Origin: Siphonodentalium dalli
Taxonomy: Eukaryota; Mollusca; Scaphopoda; Gadilida; Siphonodentaliidae
Direction: 5' to 3'
Length of the DNA stretch: 64,000 bases
NCBI GenBank assembly: GCA_032622095.1
Contig: CP136061.1
Location: 93,307,345-93,371,344 of the forward strand
Position 1 is the first letter of the stretch, and each line of letters opens with the position of its first letter. Shown in pieces: positions 34,735 through 45,289 of the stretch. The position numbers were made by a program, and so were the translations under genes. The notes below the pieces were generated by a model that was not told where the DNA came from, did no database searches, and saw only the letters and a list, made by a program, of their open reading frames with translations.

Positions 34735-35385
34735 CGCGATTATAACGGCCGTTTTCTGTCGTCCGTAGCAGCTCAAAGCGCGCGATTTTCATATTCATAC
34801 TGCAAGCGACAGAATCGCTGACCACGACGCGATCACAGCAGTGATGTTATGCTTCGTCGATTTCTCTCTTTGTGGCAAACCAGCGGGATAATTGGGTCGC
34901 TGTCAAATAGGATATTTTACGTGCGAAATTCCTTCTATTTGAAGGCGACAAATGCATTCGTCGTCGCGATAAGAAAGGTGGTGCTGATAACTGAAGTGCA
35001 AGGATAAATGAGAAGAGAACATGCCTGGCAAGAGCTCGACGTAGTAATAGGATCGTCTGGTTAATTTTTGGTCCCAATCTATTCCAAGCTTGTGAAGTCA
35101 CTTCGCACACAATTTGCCCCCCCCCCCCCCCGGATAAAAAAAACTCACAAACTGGAATTATAGAACTAAATACAATTAAATGCAATTGCTATGATAATTT
35201 AGGAAGCCGAGCACCATATTTCACTTGACATATATTTCGCAAACATGGACACAGTATTGTGAACTGCTTGTAATTGATGCACTCAAACGATTATCTACGA
35301 AGCGATCCAGTCGCTTTCGGTGTGAATATAAAAATCGCGCGCTTTGAGCCGCTACGGACGACAGAAAACGGCCGTAAAAATCGTC
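34735..35385. mobile_element. Foldback-like element with about 95-bp inverted ends
   Basis: GCGCGATTATAACGGCCGTT, TTCTGTCGTCCGTAGC and CTCAAAGCGCGCGATTTTCA at the left are matched in reverse complement by the right end (TGAATATAAAAATCGCGCGC, TTTGAGCCGCTACGGACGAC, AGAAAACGGCCGTAAAAATC). The interior, including a C run near 35,119, has a 112-codon minus frame without motifs. Termini not exactly placed. Confidence 0.72.
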
Positions 35386-35479
35386 TTGTATACCGTAACT
35401 TAATTTATGACTTAAATAATTCAATTTGATTTTTATGATAGCCTGGAACGTTTTAGCAGACATCTTCGACCCTCACTCA

Positions 35480-36455
35480 AAACAGTCGATAGTCTTGATT
35501 CACTTAGACTGGTGGGCTCTAAAGTCGCACTGTTACCCAAAATAGTCGAAAGTCTCGATTCTCCTAGACTGGTGGTCTCTAAAGTCGCACTGTTACTTAA
35601 AATAGTCGAAAGTCTCGATTCACTTAGACTGGTGGTCTCTAATGTCGCACTGTTACTCGAAATAGTCGAAAGTCTCGATTCAGCTAGACTGGTGGGCTCT
35701 AAAGTCGCACTGTTACTTAAAATAGTCGAAAGTCTCGATTCACTTAGACTGGTGTGCTCTAAAGTCGCACTGTTACTCAATAATAGTCGATAGTCTCGAT
35801 TCACTTAGACTGGTGGTCTCTAAAGTCGCACTGTTACTCAAAATAGTCGATAGACTGGTGGTCTCTAAAGTCGCACTGTTACTCAAAACAGTCGATAGTC
35901 TTGATTCACCTAGACTGGTGGGCTCTAATAAAGTCGCACTGTTACTCAAACCAATCGATAGTTCCTGATTCACTTAGACTGGTGGTCTCTTAAGTCGCAC
36001 TGTTACCCAAAACAGTCGATAGTCTCGATTCACTTAGACTGGTGGGCTCTAAAGTCGCACTGATACTTAAAATAGTCGATAGTCTCGATTCACTTAGACT
36101 GGTGGTCTCTAAAGTCGCACTGTTACTCAAAATAGTCGATAGACTGGTGGTCTCTAAAGTCGCACTATTACTCAACATAGTCGATAGTCTCGATTCACCT
36201 AGACTGGTGGGCTTCGGTAGTCTCGATTCACCTAGACTGGTGGTCTCTAAAGTCGCACTGTTACTCAAAATAGTCGATAGTCTCGATTCACTTAGACTGG
36301 TGGTCTCTAAAGTCGCACTGTTACTCAAAATAGTCGATAGTCTTGATTCACTTAGACTGGTGGGCTCTAAAGTCGCACTGTCACTTAAACAGTCGATAGT
36401 TTCGATTCACTTAGACTGGTGGTCTCTAAAGTAGCACTGTCACTTAAAACAGTCG
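35480..36455. repeat. 60-bp tandem satellite, about 17 units
   Basis: The unit reads GTCGATAGTCTCGATTCACT, TAGACTGGTGGTCTCTAAAG, TCGCACTGTTACTCAAAATA. Most units are 60 bp; two shortened units lacking GTCTCGATTCACTTA lie near 35,848 and 36,138, about 290 bp apart. Because 60 is a multiple of 3, frames stay open across several units on both strands, but indels break them repeatedly, so I do not call a gene. Single units recur at 36,748-36,800 and 37,248-37,305. Confidence 0.95.
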
Positions 36456-37310
36456 AATATTCAATCGACCAAACGGAGCTCCGATTGTTCGCGAAATGCT
36501 ATATTTTACATTTTTAGTGTTGGGTCTCATAATTCCGCCAATCAATACTCCTAGACGATAAGTGAATGCATTGGCCTAACACTATTTGCGTTGACCGTTT
36601 AAGCCACGCATTCTCTTATATATGCGAGGCTCACTATGGAGACTCGCATATATACCAGGATGCACTGGCACATGATATGTAATGCTGCACCAGTGCAGCT
36701 CCCGTCATGGGCGGGCCCAGCTACGCGTCCTATATACGTGTAGCTGTTCGATAGTCTCGATTCACTTAGACTGGTGGTCTCTAAAGTCGCACTGTTACAC
36801 AAAACTACCATCGGCCAAATGGAGCCCCGATTGTTCGTGGTGAGAAGGCAATATTGTACAGTGTTGCGTCCCATGGTTCCGCCAATCAATACTCCTAGAC
36901 GATTCGGAGGTGCACTAGTATCACCCGTCTTCTACTGACGCAAATGCACTTAATCATAATATCATCCTATCACTATTAACTCCGCATTTAGGTCTTAACC
37001 CTTCCATTACTGGAACTTCCTTAAATTTTGCGAATACCCTGTGCCAATGCATTATCTTATATATGCGAGTCTCCCATAACAACATTGACCTTGTAAGCTA
37101 GTACATTCTCTTATATAGGCGAGGCTCCCTATGTGATAGTCGCATATATAAGAGAATGAACATGCATATGATATGTAATGCTGCACCAGCGCAGCTCACG
37201 CAATGAACGGGTCCCAGCTACACGTCCTATATAATTACGTGTAACTGTTCGATAGTCTCGATTCACTTAGACTGGTGGGCTCTAAAGTCGCACTGTTACT
37301 CAAACTCCAG
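36456..37310. repeat. Mosaic of satellite-flank copies and family C MITE fragments
   Basis: The block CCAAACGGAGCTCCGATTGT followed downstream by CCGCCAATCAATACTCCTAG occurs at about 36,468, 36,812 and (related) 37,608. Between the copies lie family C fragments: C6 at 36,558-36,712 (one hairpin, right part GATATGTAATGCTGCACCAG) and C7 at 36,999-37,210 (TTAA then CCCTTCCATTACTGGAACTT; first hairpin lacks its right arm). Each fragment is followed by CCCAGCTACGCGTCCTATAT or the like and one 60-bp satellite unit, so the unit 'C fragment + flank + satellite unit' has been duplicated. Confidence 0.8.
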
Positions 37311-38517
37311 GCATAGTTATCTCCCGTCGCTCTGCAGAGATACCACTGCCATAAGGACATTTGGTAAGGATTTTTTACGTGTTCTTAGCTCTTATGTTTT
37401 GTTCTTATCAATACCGAAATAATTATCATTATTACAAACTGTTGGTGGTCAAAATAAGACAACATGTGACTAAATATAGTTCCGACGATATGTAAAAATA
37501 GATGTATCGGTCCGCAAAGTACCATCCTTGTGGCAGTGCTATGTCGCAGTGATAGCATAGAGGGCGCTGCATGGAGTTTGACTTATTCAAAACAGTCGAA
37601 ATATGCCATCGGCCAAACGGAGCCCCGATTGTTCGCGGGGAAAAGGCAATATTGTACAGTGTTGCGTCTCATGGTCCCGCTATTCAATACTCCTAGACGC
37701 TTCGGATGTGTTACCCCGTCTTCTACTGGCACAAATGTACTTGATCAAAATATCAACCTATCAATATTAAATCCGTGCATGGTGTCTTACACTACAGGCG
37801 TCAATGACACGACTTCTATCACTATAGCAGATTAGTCGCATGCTACTCAATTCCCCTTTGTCTAAAGTGATTATTTTGTTTGTTCAATCTTCGGGCATGG
37901 TGCAGCTCGGTAGGGACGTCTCGCTACTCACGAATATCGATTGGTTGATATTTTTGTTACGCACTGCGCGAAATAATGACTCGTTGAAAAACACTTCGTG
38001 TTCCAGATTCTATCAAAACATTGCGTGTGTTCCTCGGTAACCTAAATGTTAAAGTCGATGCCTGTGTGCTCTCTCTGATTATCTGGAAGAATTTGAAGTG
38101 CGTCACTTAGTTGTTCGAATCCTGCAAGGTGGAAGAGCTGGCCGTCCTGTGTCAGCCATAATAGATATTCACGTCGATGATGTTGATGAAGTACTTGAGA
38201 AATGTTTCTAACCAATTGCAGTATGCTGTAGACCATGACTGTCCAAACGTTCCTTTGACGATAGGCGTTAGTCCAGGACCTACGGGTCAAATGGCAATAC
38301 ACATCGTCGTGATCACTATAACTATTATACACGTGATATATGACGTGTACTCCATGCTAGTCATGTATATTCGTAGGAAAGGTCACAAATATGTACAAGA
38401 TAAAAACGGGGCATTATAATATCTACCACCATACGATATTTCCTGCTGCGACTTATACATCAACGAGGGGACATGATCAAAAACTTATGATCGACCGCAG
38501 TATATAGCAGAGACATA
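37311..38517. other. No gene recognised
   Basis: Includes the third copy of the satellite-flank block near 37,600-37,700. A minus frame of 96 codons at 38,042-38,332 is rich in L, H and Q and is unrecognised. No intact repeat boundaries seen. Confidence 0.4.
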
Positions 38518-38665
38518 AGAAACTACTTTTTCACCCAGAGAATCCGACCTGTGTGGAATGCTCTTCCTAGCCAAATTGTTAATGCCAAATCATTGGACCA
38601 ATTTAAGGAATTAGTGGACTATCATTTCACCAGTATAAAATATCAAACAGACTTCACATGAACAT
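38518..38665 (+). pseudogene. LINE C-terminal fragment
   Basis: The plus frame reads RNYFFTQRIRPVWNALPSQI then VNAKSLDQFKELVDYHF, the 'FFxxRvxxxWNsLPxxvvxaxsvnxFKxxLD' signature found at the very end of many non-LTR retrotransposon polyproteins. A stop follows. The rest of this copy is absent; it is a different family from the LINE starting at 38,729. Confidence 0.75.
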
Positions 38666-38728
38666 GTAAATCAATTGTTATTGTATAATATGTAAGCACC
38701 AGAACTAAGAGTCGGTCAGACTCGTTCC

Positions 38729-40329
38729 GTGAAATATATGATGATGACGATGCTGAAATATAGGTCCAATGGGGCGGCCGTCCTCTCACTGTTATCTTTA
38801 TTTGACATAATTTTGAATACTGTTACATGGAACGCAACAGGGGCGTTGGGAAGCAGCAGCTACATGTCTGATTTGCTTGGAAAGCAGAACGTGGATATTC
38901 TGGGTATCAGTGACCACTGGCTACATAGCCATAATGTCCACTTGCTCGACACTATCGACTGTAATTATCGGTGTCATGCAATATGTAATTTCTCACAACG
39001 CTTGCCCATGCAAAGGGGTCGTAATGAGGGTGGGGTAGCGATATTCTTGTATCGCAGGCTGGATAACGCAGTATCTATTGTTGTCTTCAATGACGACAGG
39101 ATATGTGGAATTCAAGTGCAATATATGTATATCCTACAGGTTTAACTGCCCTCTACAAATTACGCTGTCTCAATGTATCGTGAGTATATCTCCGAATTAG
39201 ACAAGCATATTGACCACTTCTCTTCTATAGGAACTGTCATTGCAAACGGTAACATCCAGAAATCTGACGCCAGAATTCGCACCTTTAAGAAACTACTAGC
39301 ACGCAGAAATCTTGTTTCTGTGAATCAAGTGGATCTGTACGCGCGTCTGTTCGCAACACACGTGCCCACTATTGGCGATTCGGCTACACCGATCGACCAT
39401 ATTTTGGTTCACAAAGTATATTTACCATTTGTGAATTATATACATGTGATTATTGAATCGGCTACAGAATTTTCAACCACAGACCTGTTAAATTGCGCAT
39501 TGATCTTGGATCTCTTTACACTCGCCGAAGGGATATTCGCAATAGTCTCAACTGAAAGAAATTTACTAAGTCAGATTCATCTGTGCTAGCTTATCAAAAC
39601 TGTATAGATAAACTTTTGCCATATAGTTGTGAACCTGTCCCAGACAACGCGAGTCTAGAAACTTGTTACTCGAGCATCGTCAAAGCTATCGATTCTGCGT
39701 CTTTTGGATTGATGGTTTGCTTCTCAAATTACACCTCTGTGGTTTCCAAGGTAAAATTTGGCTACTTCTACGCGAATTTCTTAGCGGAATATCTTGTGTG
39801 GTCAAACATTCAGATATCATCTCAAGGTCAATCGAAATTAAACAAGGAACAAGACAAGGCGCATTGCTGCCCCTTTTATTCTAGGGGGTCGAGTTGTCAA
39901 ACTATGGTCTCCGGCTTATCTCCACAAATTGGTTCTCCCCCACACAGGCTGGTGACATGACGCTGCTGTCGCTCTCGAGCTATGGTTTACAACACCCGTT
40001 AGATATATGCTCATCTGACAGCCAGAAGTGGAGATTCAGGTATAACTCAAATAAAACCAAAGTTATTGCATTTAACGAAAATGTACGTCGAAAATGGTAT
40101 CTTGTGGATGGAGTTGTATCCGAAACTGATGAAGTCACACATCTGGGTATTCACATAAGTAAAGTCAGTTTTGAAAAGGAATTTGTGGAACTGGTAGTAG
40201 ATAAAAGCCGATCAACATACATTCTTTTGAGCAACGTCGGGCTCTATGCAGGTGATATCACAGCGTCAAGTTGTGCAATCACATATAAATCAATTGTGTT
40301 GCCAAAAGGCTTATGTTGGACAGAGTTCC
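38729..40329 (+). pseudogene. Decayed LINE: endonuclease and pieces of RT
   Basis: Endonuclease part: LLGKQNVDILGISDHWLHSH (E replaced by D in the usual S/T-E-H/T-W motif), RNEGGVAIFLYRRLDNAVSI, then in a second frame ATPIDHILV. The linker and most of the RT palm are deleted. QGTRQGALLPLLF (near 39,850) and YNSNKTKVIAFNENVRRKWY, VTHLGIHIS (near 40,040-40,160) show the later RT part. At least three frame changes. It stops abruptly at 40,329, where a partial family A MITE begins. Same family as 7684-9600. Confidence 0.78.
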
Positions 40330-40553
40330 TTTTAGGCCAATGCATTCTCTTATATATGCGAGGCGACCTATGGTCGACTCGCATATATAAGAGAATGCAT
40401 TGGCACAGGGCATAACTGTAACTATCACAATGTGGTCAAGGAGCCGGTTCCAATAATATCCATATTTGTATGGTTCTATTGAGACAGACCGAAGATATTT
40501 TAGGCTGTTGAAGCTTTATTTTGGGCGTTTTTGGCCGGTTTGTTGGGTAAAGG
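40330..40553 (+). mobile_element. Family A MITE fragment (right part)
   Basis: Begins TTTTAGGCCAATGCATTCTC in the spacer before the second hairpin, continues with one complete hairpin and the A-specific right end (GGTCAAGGAGCCGGTTCC; TTTGTTGGGTAAAGGG), then ATAA instead of TTAA. The left half is missing. Confidence 0.85.
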
Positions 40554-40668
40554 GATAACGTACCATGGAAACGGATATGTATACGTGACCAAGCTCCAGT
40601 TATAGCCAACATCTCGCACTTCGGTAATTTTCCTAACAAGCACGCTTCATTGTTAAGCCATGTGTTAA

Positions 40669-40697
40669 GCCAATGCATTCTCTTATATATGCGAGGC
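40669..40697. repeat. Single hairpin arm fused to a LINE
   Basis: One 27-nt arm plus GC: GCCAATGCATTCTCTTATAT then ATGCGAGGC. The opposite arm is missing; the sequence passes straight into the endonuclease frame of the LINE at 40,698. Confidence 0.85.
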
Positions 40698-43612
40698 ATG
40701 ATATGATGGAAGATCACAGTTTGTCGATCTGCGCATTGACTGAGACATGGATACGAACTAATGATAGTATTACCATTGGTGAACTCCAGCAAAGCGATTT
40801 GAAACTTCTTCACGAACCTCGATCATCTGGAAGGGGTGGAGGTGTCGGATTGCTTCTGAATAATACAGTTAAGATCAAAATGGAAAGGACTCACAAATTT
40901 AGATCGTTTGAGGTAATGGTGGGCATTTTGACTGAAATTCCACATCCATACGTTTGGTCATCGTATACAGACCCCCTTCAAACCGAAAAAACAAACTAAG
41001 TGTTGATATGTTCAGGTCAGAAATTTCGGAATTCTTGGGATCTTTGGCTGTTTCTAAAGGACCTTTTATCGTACTGGGTGATTTTAATTTCCATATGGAG
41101 AATAAGGCGGACAGAGAAGCGATAAATTTCTCGAACATCCTGAAATCATTGGAACTTGTTCAACTGGTAACTGACCCTACACACAAATGTAAGCACACAC
41201 TAGACCTTGTGATCACCCGCGAGTGTGACTCCAGGATTGTTTATGACATTGAAGTATTTGACATAGCTCTTTCTGACCATTTCCTGGTAAAATTCAACAT
41301 TAGGCTCCGTAGACTAAAACCGGAGAGGAAGACAATGACTTTCCGTAAATATCGCAGCATTGATCCTTGCGATTTTTCAAACGCCATCATGTCCTCGTCT
41401 CTGTGGAGAACCCGCGATCTTTCAGTCGACGCGCTGGTTAAAAACTTCAATTCTGTGGCCCAGGAGTTGGTTGATAGTGTTGCACCTTTCGCAAACTAAA
41501 ACCATGGTGAACCGTAAATCATCTCCATGATTTAATGACGACCTCCGATTAGAGAAAGTGCGTCGTGGAAATCTCGAACTGCAATGGCGTTCCTCAAAAC
41601 TGGAGATTCACAGGGAGTTGTTCGTGACACAACGAAATTGTGTCAATAAACTTATCATTGAGCGATAACTCAAAACGGCCTAAAGTTCTATCTGATGTTA
41701 TTGATAAACTACTTCACAAAAACAAGTCCTCGCCACTCCCTCAGTATACGTCATCGGTCGATCTTGCCAATATATTTGCGAAGTTCTTTGTAAACAAAAT
41801 CGAGAACATCCGATGCAATATGGTTAGCAACAATGAAACACTCAGCTGGGAATTTCTTCAGACCAGTGGTTCATCAAGGGGACTGAAAAAACTGACGTGT
41901 TTCAAGCCACTCACATCTGATCAGCTGTCAGAAATTATATCGAAATCTCCATCAAAACAGTGCCCTCTCGACATTATACCAACAAAGTTATTGAAGACAT
42001 GTAAGTCAGCACTAGCACCCGTGTTGATGAATATTGTAAACAGTTCTTTGGATAGTGGCATTTTCCCATCCACCATGAAACATGCCTTAGTAACGCCGCT
42101 ACTGAAGACACCAGGGCTTGATGTCGAGGTCCTAAGTAACTACCGACCGGTTTCAAACCTCTCTTTTATTTCAAAGCTGATAGAGAGGGTTGTTTCCAAA
42201 CAACTCCGCGAATACTTGTCGTCCACTGGCTTGTCGGAAGTGTTTCAATCTGCCTATCGTCCAAATAGCAGCACTGAGACTGCACTTCTTCGGGTCCAAA
42301 ACGACTTGCTTATGTCAATGGATCAAAGGGAAGTGTCATGCTTCGTGTTACTGGACCTCAGTGCCGCCTTCGACACCATCGACCACGCTGTGCTATTGGA
42401 GAGACTTGAAAACAGACTCGGTGTGACTGGTGTAGCCTTAGATTGGTTTTGGTCATATCTGAACGGCCGTACATTGAGTGTCACAGTGAACAACGTTCAC
42501 TCGGATGTTTTTGCACTTAAGTACGGTGTGCCACAGGGGTCTGTGTGATCTACGTCCTACCGCTGGGGGACATAATCCGTCATCATGGACTGAATTTTCA
42601 CTTTTACGCGGATGATTCCCAACTCTACGTTCATTTCAACCCTGGTTGTGAGATTCCAGCCAGAGAATCCCTAGAGCACTGTGTATCCGATATTAAAATC
42701 TGGATGACTGATAATTTCCTTAAGTTGAATCCTGACAAAACTGAACTGATATATATCGGGTTACCGCATCAGTTGCTGAAAGCAACTACCCACGATATTG
42801 TGCTTGGAGATAGTGCAGTCTCTAATTCGACTATGGTCCGCAACCTGGGGTATATGATGGATGACAATCTATCTGCGGAGGCGCATGTAATGCAAGTTTG
42901 CAGATTGGCATATTGTCACCTGAGAAATATCAGCAGGGTGCGAAATGTGGTCGACGAAGAGACGGCCAAACAACTCGTACATGCATTTATCACAAGCCGT
43001 ATAGACTACTGTAACTCACTTTTATTTGGTTGCAACACATACCTTATTCGGAAACTTCAGCTTGTACAAAACTGTGCTGCTAGGATTGTTACCAAAACAA
43101 AGAAATTTGATAACATCACTCCAATTTTAGCTAAATTACACTGGCTTCCCGTTGAGCAGAGGATCCATTTTAAGGTCTTGCTTTTCACTTATAAGTGTTT
43201 AAATAATCTGGCACCATCGTACTTGTCGGATCTCATTCAGCGCTATCAACCCGTCAGACCCCTCAGGTCCGCCAAGGCAAATCAACTTGTCTATAAACCT
43301 GGGGATCTGGTTACATGCGGCGATCGCGCTTTTTCTGTGGCTGGCCCAAAGCTGTGGAATCTACTACCTGATCACTTAAGGATTCCACAAACCATAAATG
43401 AGTTCAAATCGCACTTAAAACCCACCTGTTTGAAGTGGCATTTGGTCCTCGGCCCACATTGCGTAAAGTTAAGAAATAGCCGCAGTTTATGTTGTATATC
43501 TGTATTGTGTTGTATATGTTTTATGTGTATATTGTTAAGTCCGAGAGCACATTTTGGAGTCGTGACTATAAACCTTATTATTATTATTATTAACCTTATT
43601 ATTATTCATTGA
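40698..43612 (+). pseudogene. CR1/L2-like LINE, endonuclease plus RT, multiply broken
   Basis: Endonuclease: ICALTETWIR (catalytic E), GGGVGLLLNN, then after a frameshift near 40,965 VYRPPS, VLGDFNFH and LSDHFLVKF. A frameshift near 41,490, a stop near 41,531 and another shift near 41,660 lead into RT: NYRPVSNLSFISKLIERVV, FQSAYRPNSSTETALL, LLDLSAAFDTIDHAVLLERL, KYGVPQGSV. Here about 8 residues are lost, and the next frame continues with IYVLPLGDII and FHFYADDSQLYVHF (catalytic YADD-type DD). The C-terminus has RIDYCNSLLFG, LHWLPVEQRIHFKVLLFTYK and FSVAGPKLWNLLPDHLR. The 3' end has (TTA)n at 43,576-43,607, typical of this clade. The RT-thumb frame after the last break is uninterrupted for 355 codons. 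Confidence 0.9.
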
Positions 43613-43615
43613 TGA

Positions 43616-43986
43616 TGCATGAGTTTGCGTTATATAGAACGTTTATGAGGTGGAAATCGCTCAACAAAATATTTAAACCTATGCGTCGAATGGGGACGAT
43701 GGAGAGTGGGCTCACAAGAAAGCCTACGTAAAAGAGCGTGGACTGTCATGTGGGTGTTGTGAGAGAGAGGGAAAAATAGAGAGAAAGTGAGAGAAAGAGC
43801 GAGAGAGAGTGGGGAACAGCGTGGGAGAAGAGGGAAATGTTGTTGTTGTTATGTCTATACGAGTTGTCGCGGGTCCGTACATAACCGCCTAAGTGTTGCG
43901 AATATGCCATACGTGTGATTATGTGTGCGATTTCGGAATCATATACCGTACATATTGTATATACCACAAGCGTTGCGCTGTCTTAA
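43616..43986. other. Spacer with GAGA tract
   Basis: A GA-rich low-complexity tract at 43,758-43,830. No gene. Confidence 0.6.
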
Positions 43987-44377
43987 CCCTTTACCCAACA
44001 AACCGGCCAAAACCGGCCAAATAAAGCTTCAACAGCCTAAAATATCTTCGGTCTGTCTCAATAAAACCATACAAATATGGATATCATTGGAACCGGCTCA
44101 TTGACCACATTGTGATGGTTATAGTTAGCCCTGTGCCAATGCATTCTCTTATATATGCGAGTCGACCATAGGTCGCCTCGCATATATAAGAGAATGCATT
44201 GGCCTAAAAAAAATCTTTTTTTAACACTTTTTAACATTTTTTCTTACATTCTTTAACAATTTTATAATTTTTAATGTGTTAAGCCAATGCATTCTCTTAT
44301 ATATGCGAGGCGACCTATGGTCGACTCGCATATATAAGAGAATGCATTGGCACAGGGCCGTCCTGTTGGGTAAAGGG
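43987..44377 (-). mobile_element. Family A hairpin MITE, copy A3 (reversed)
   Basis: TTAA at 43,983-43,986 and 44,378-44,381. Reverse orientation of A1: CCCTTTACCCAACAAACCGG at the left and CCTGTTGGGTAAAGGG at the right. Both hairpins are complete. Confidence 0.92.
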
Positions 44378-44574
44378 TTAATATTCCGTTCTTCATATAT
44401 GACTTCAGTGTGCTTCGTCTTGTATGAGTTGTGCTCTTTTTTCAACTGTATATGTGTTACATGTATATCTTTGTGAGCTCTTCATTCGTGGAGGAAATAA
44501 AGAAATATATATAGAGTTGTAAAATTCATGTACATTTGTAGATTAGTACATTAAGTTTCGCAAAATTAACGGTA

Positions 44575-44643
44575 ATTAGGATTATCGAATATTAACGGCA
44601 ATTAGGATTACCGAATATTAACGGCAATTCGGATTACTGAATA
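44575..44643. repeat. 25-bp unit in three tandem copies
   Basis: Unit ATTAACGGCAATTAGGATTA followed by CCGAAT, three times with small changes. Confidence 0.85.
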
Positions 44644-44732
44644 TGTCAATGCATTGATTATCGTATGCAGCGAGATTTTCGCTTTCCACATCTAATTATT
44701 AAACGCATAACACTAATATGTTTATAGTTTAA

Positions 44733-45044
44733 TGATTGATTGATTGATTTGGGTTTATTGTCGCTTTAGCCACTAAGGCCATATCACGACATTGCCAGTT
44801 TTAGTGGTGGAGGAAATCCGCACACTTGCGACTAATCTAACAGTGATTTCAATGGCTGATAAACTCGTCAACCATGTGCGGCAAACTACCGGCCATCGGC
44901 GAGTAACTGGTAACTCCACCAGATAACGATTTCGAGTTACAAAGTCCACGATGGAAACATGTGGATTTGAACCCTAATCGACAGCGCTGGAGGGCGAAAC
45001 GGCTTGGAGTTGTACCCCTAACCGATTGAGCCACCGAGGCCCCC
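44733..45044 (-). mobile_element. tRNA-derived SINE with 14-bp target duplication
   Basis: On the minus strand the element starts GGGGCCTCGGTGGCTCAATC. It has a pol III A box TGGCTCAATCGG (45,022-45,033) and a B box GGTTCAAATCC (44,963-44,973), both perfect to consensus, then a non-tRNA body and a short (ATCA)n tail at 44,733-44,750. The target duplication TGTTTATAGTTTAA is perfect at 44,719-44,732 and 45,045-45,058. It is not a functional tRNA: it lacks a foldable anticodon arm that I can identify and is 312 bp long. It is transcribed by pol III and relies on a LINE for mobility (family knowledge). Confidence 0.93.
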
Positions 45045-45289
45045 TGTTTATAGTTTAACCAATACAGGTAAGTGGTTGTCTGACAATGTGACACATCTGT
45101 CCGGGTCAACGAAAATTACACCTAGCTTTCCGGAATGACAATAACAAGAATGGAGCACTGGCTAACGGACCCTACGGCCTTTCCGTTTGTCAACATAAGT
45201 ACAGTGAAAGAAATAATGGCTCTCTCAAACAAATTGCTCCTCGTTCTAATGACATGAATTTTGAGGTGGAAGCTGGATCCTGGAGCGGT

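Noticed and set aside
35433-36434. Repeat proteins on both strands of the 60-bp satellite
   Set aside because: Open only because the period is a multiple of 3; frames shift at each irregular unit and no start, signal or domain is seen.
38042-38332. 96-codon minus frame rich in L, H and Q
   Set aside because: Composition looks protein-like, but I recognise no family, and no neighbouring exon or splice signal was found; possible old transposon piece.
44733-45044. tRNA gene
   Set aside because: A and B boxes are present, but the long non-tRNA body, simple-repeat tail and target duplication show a SINE.
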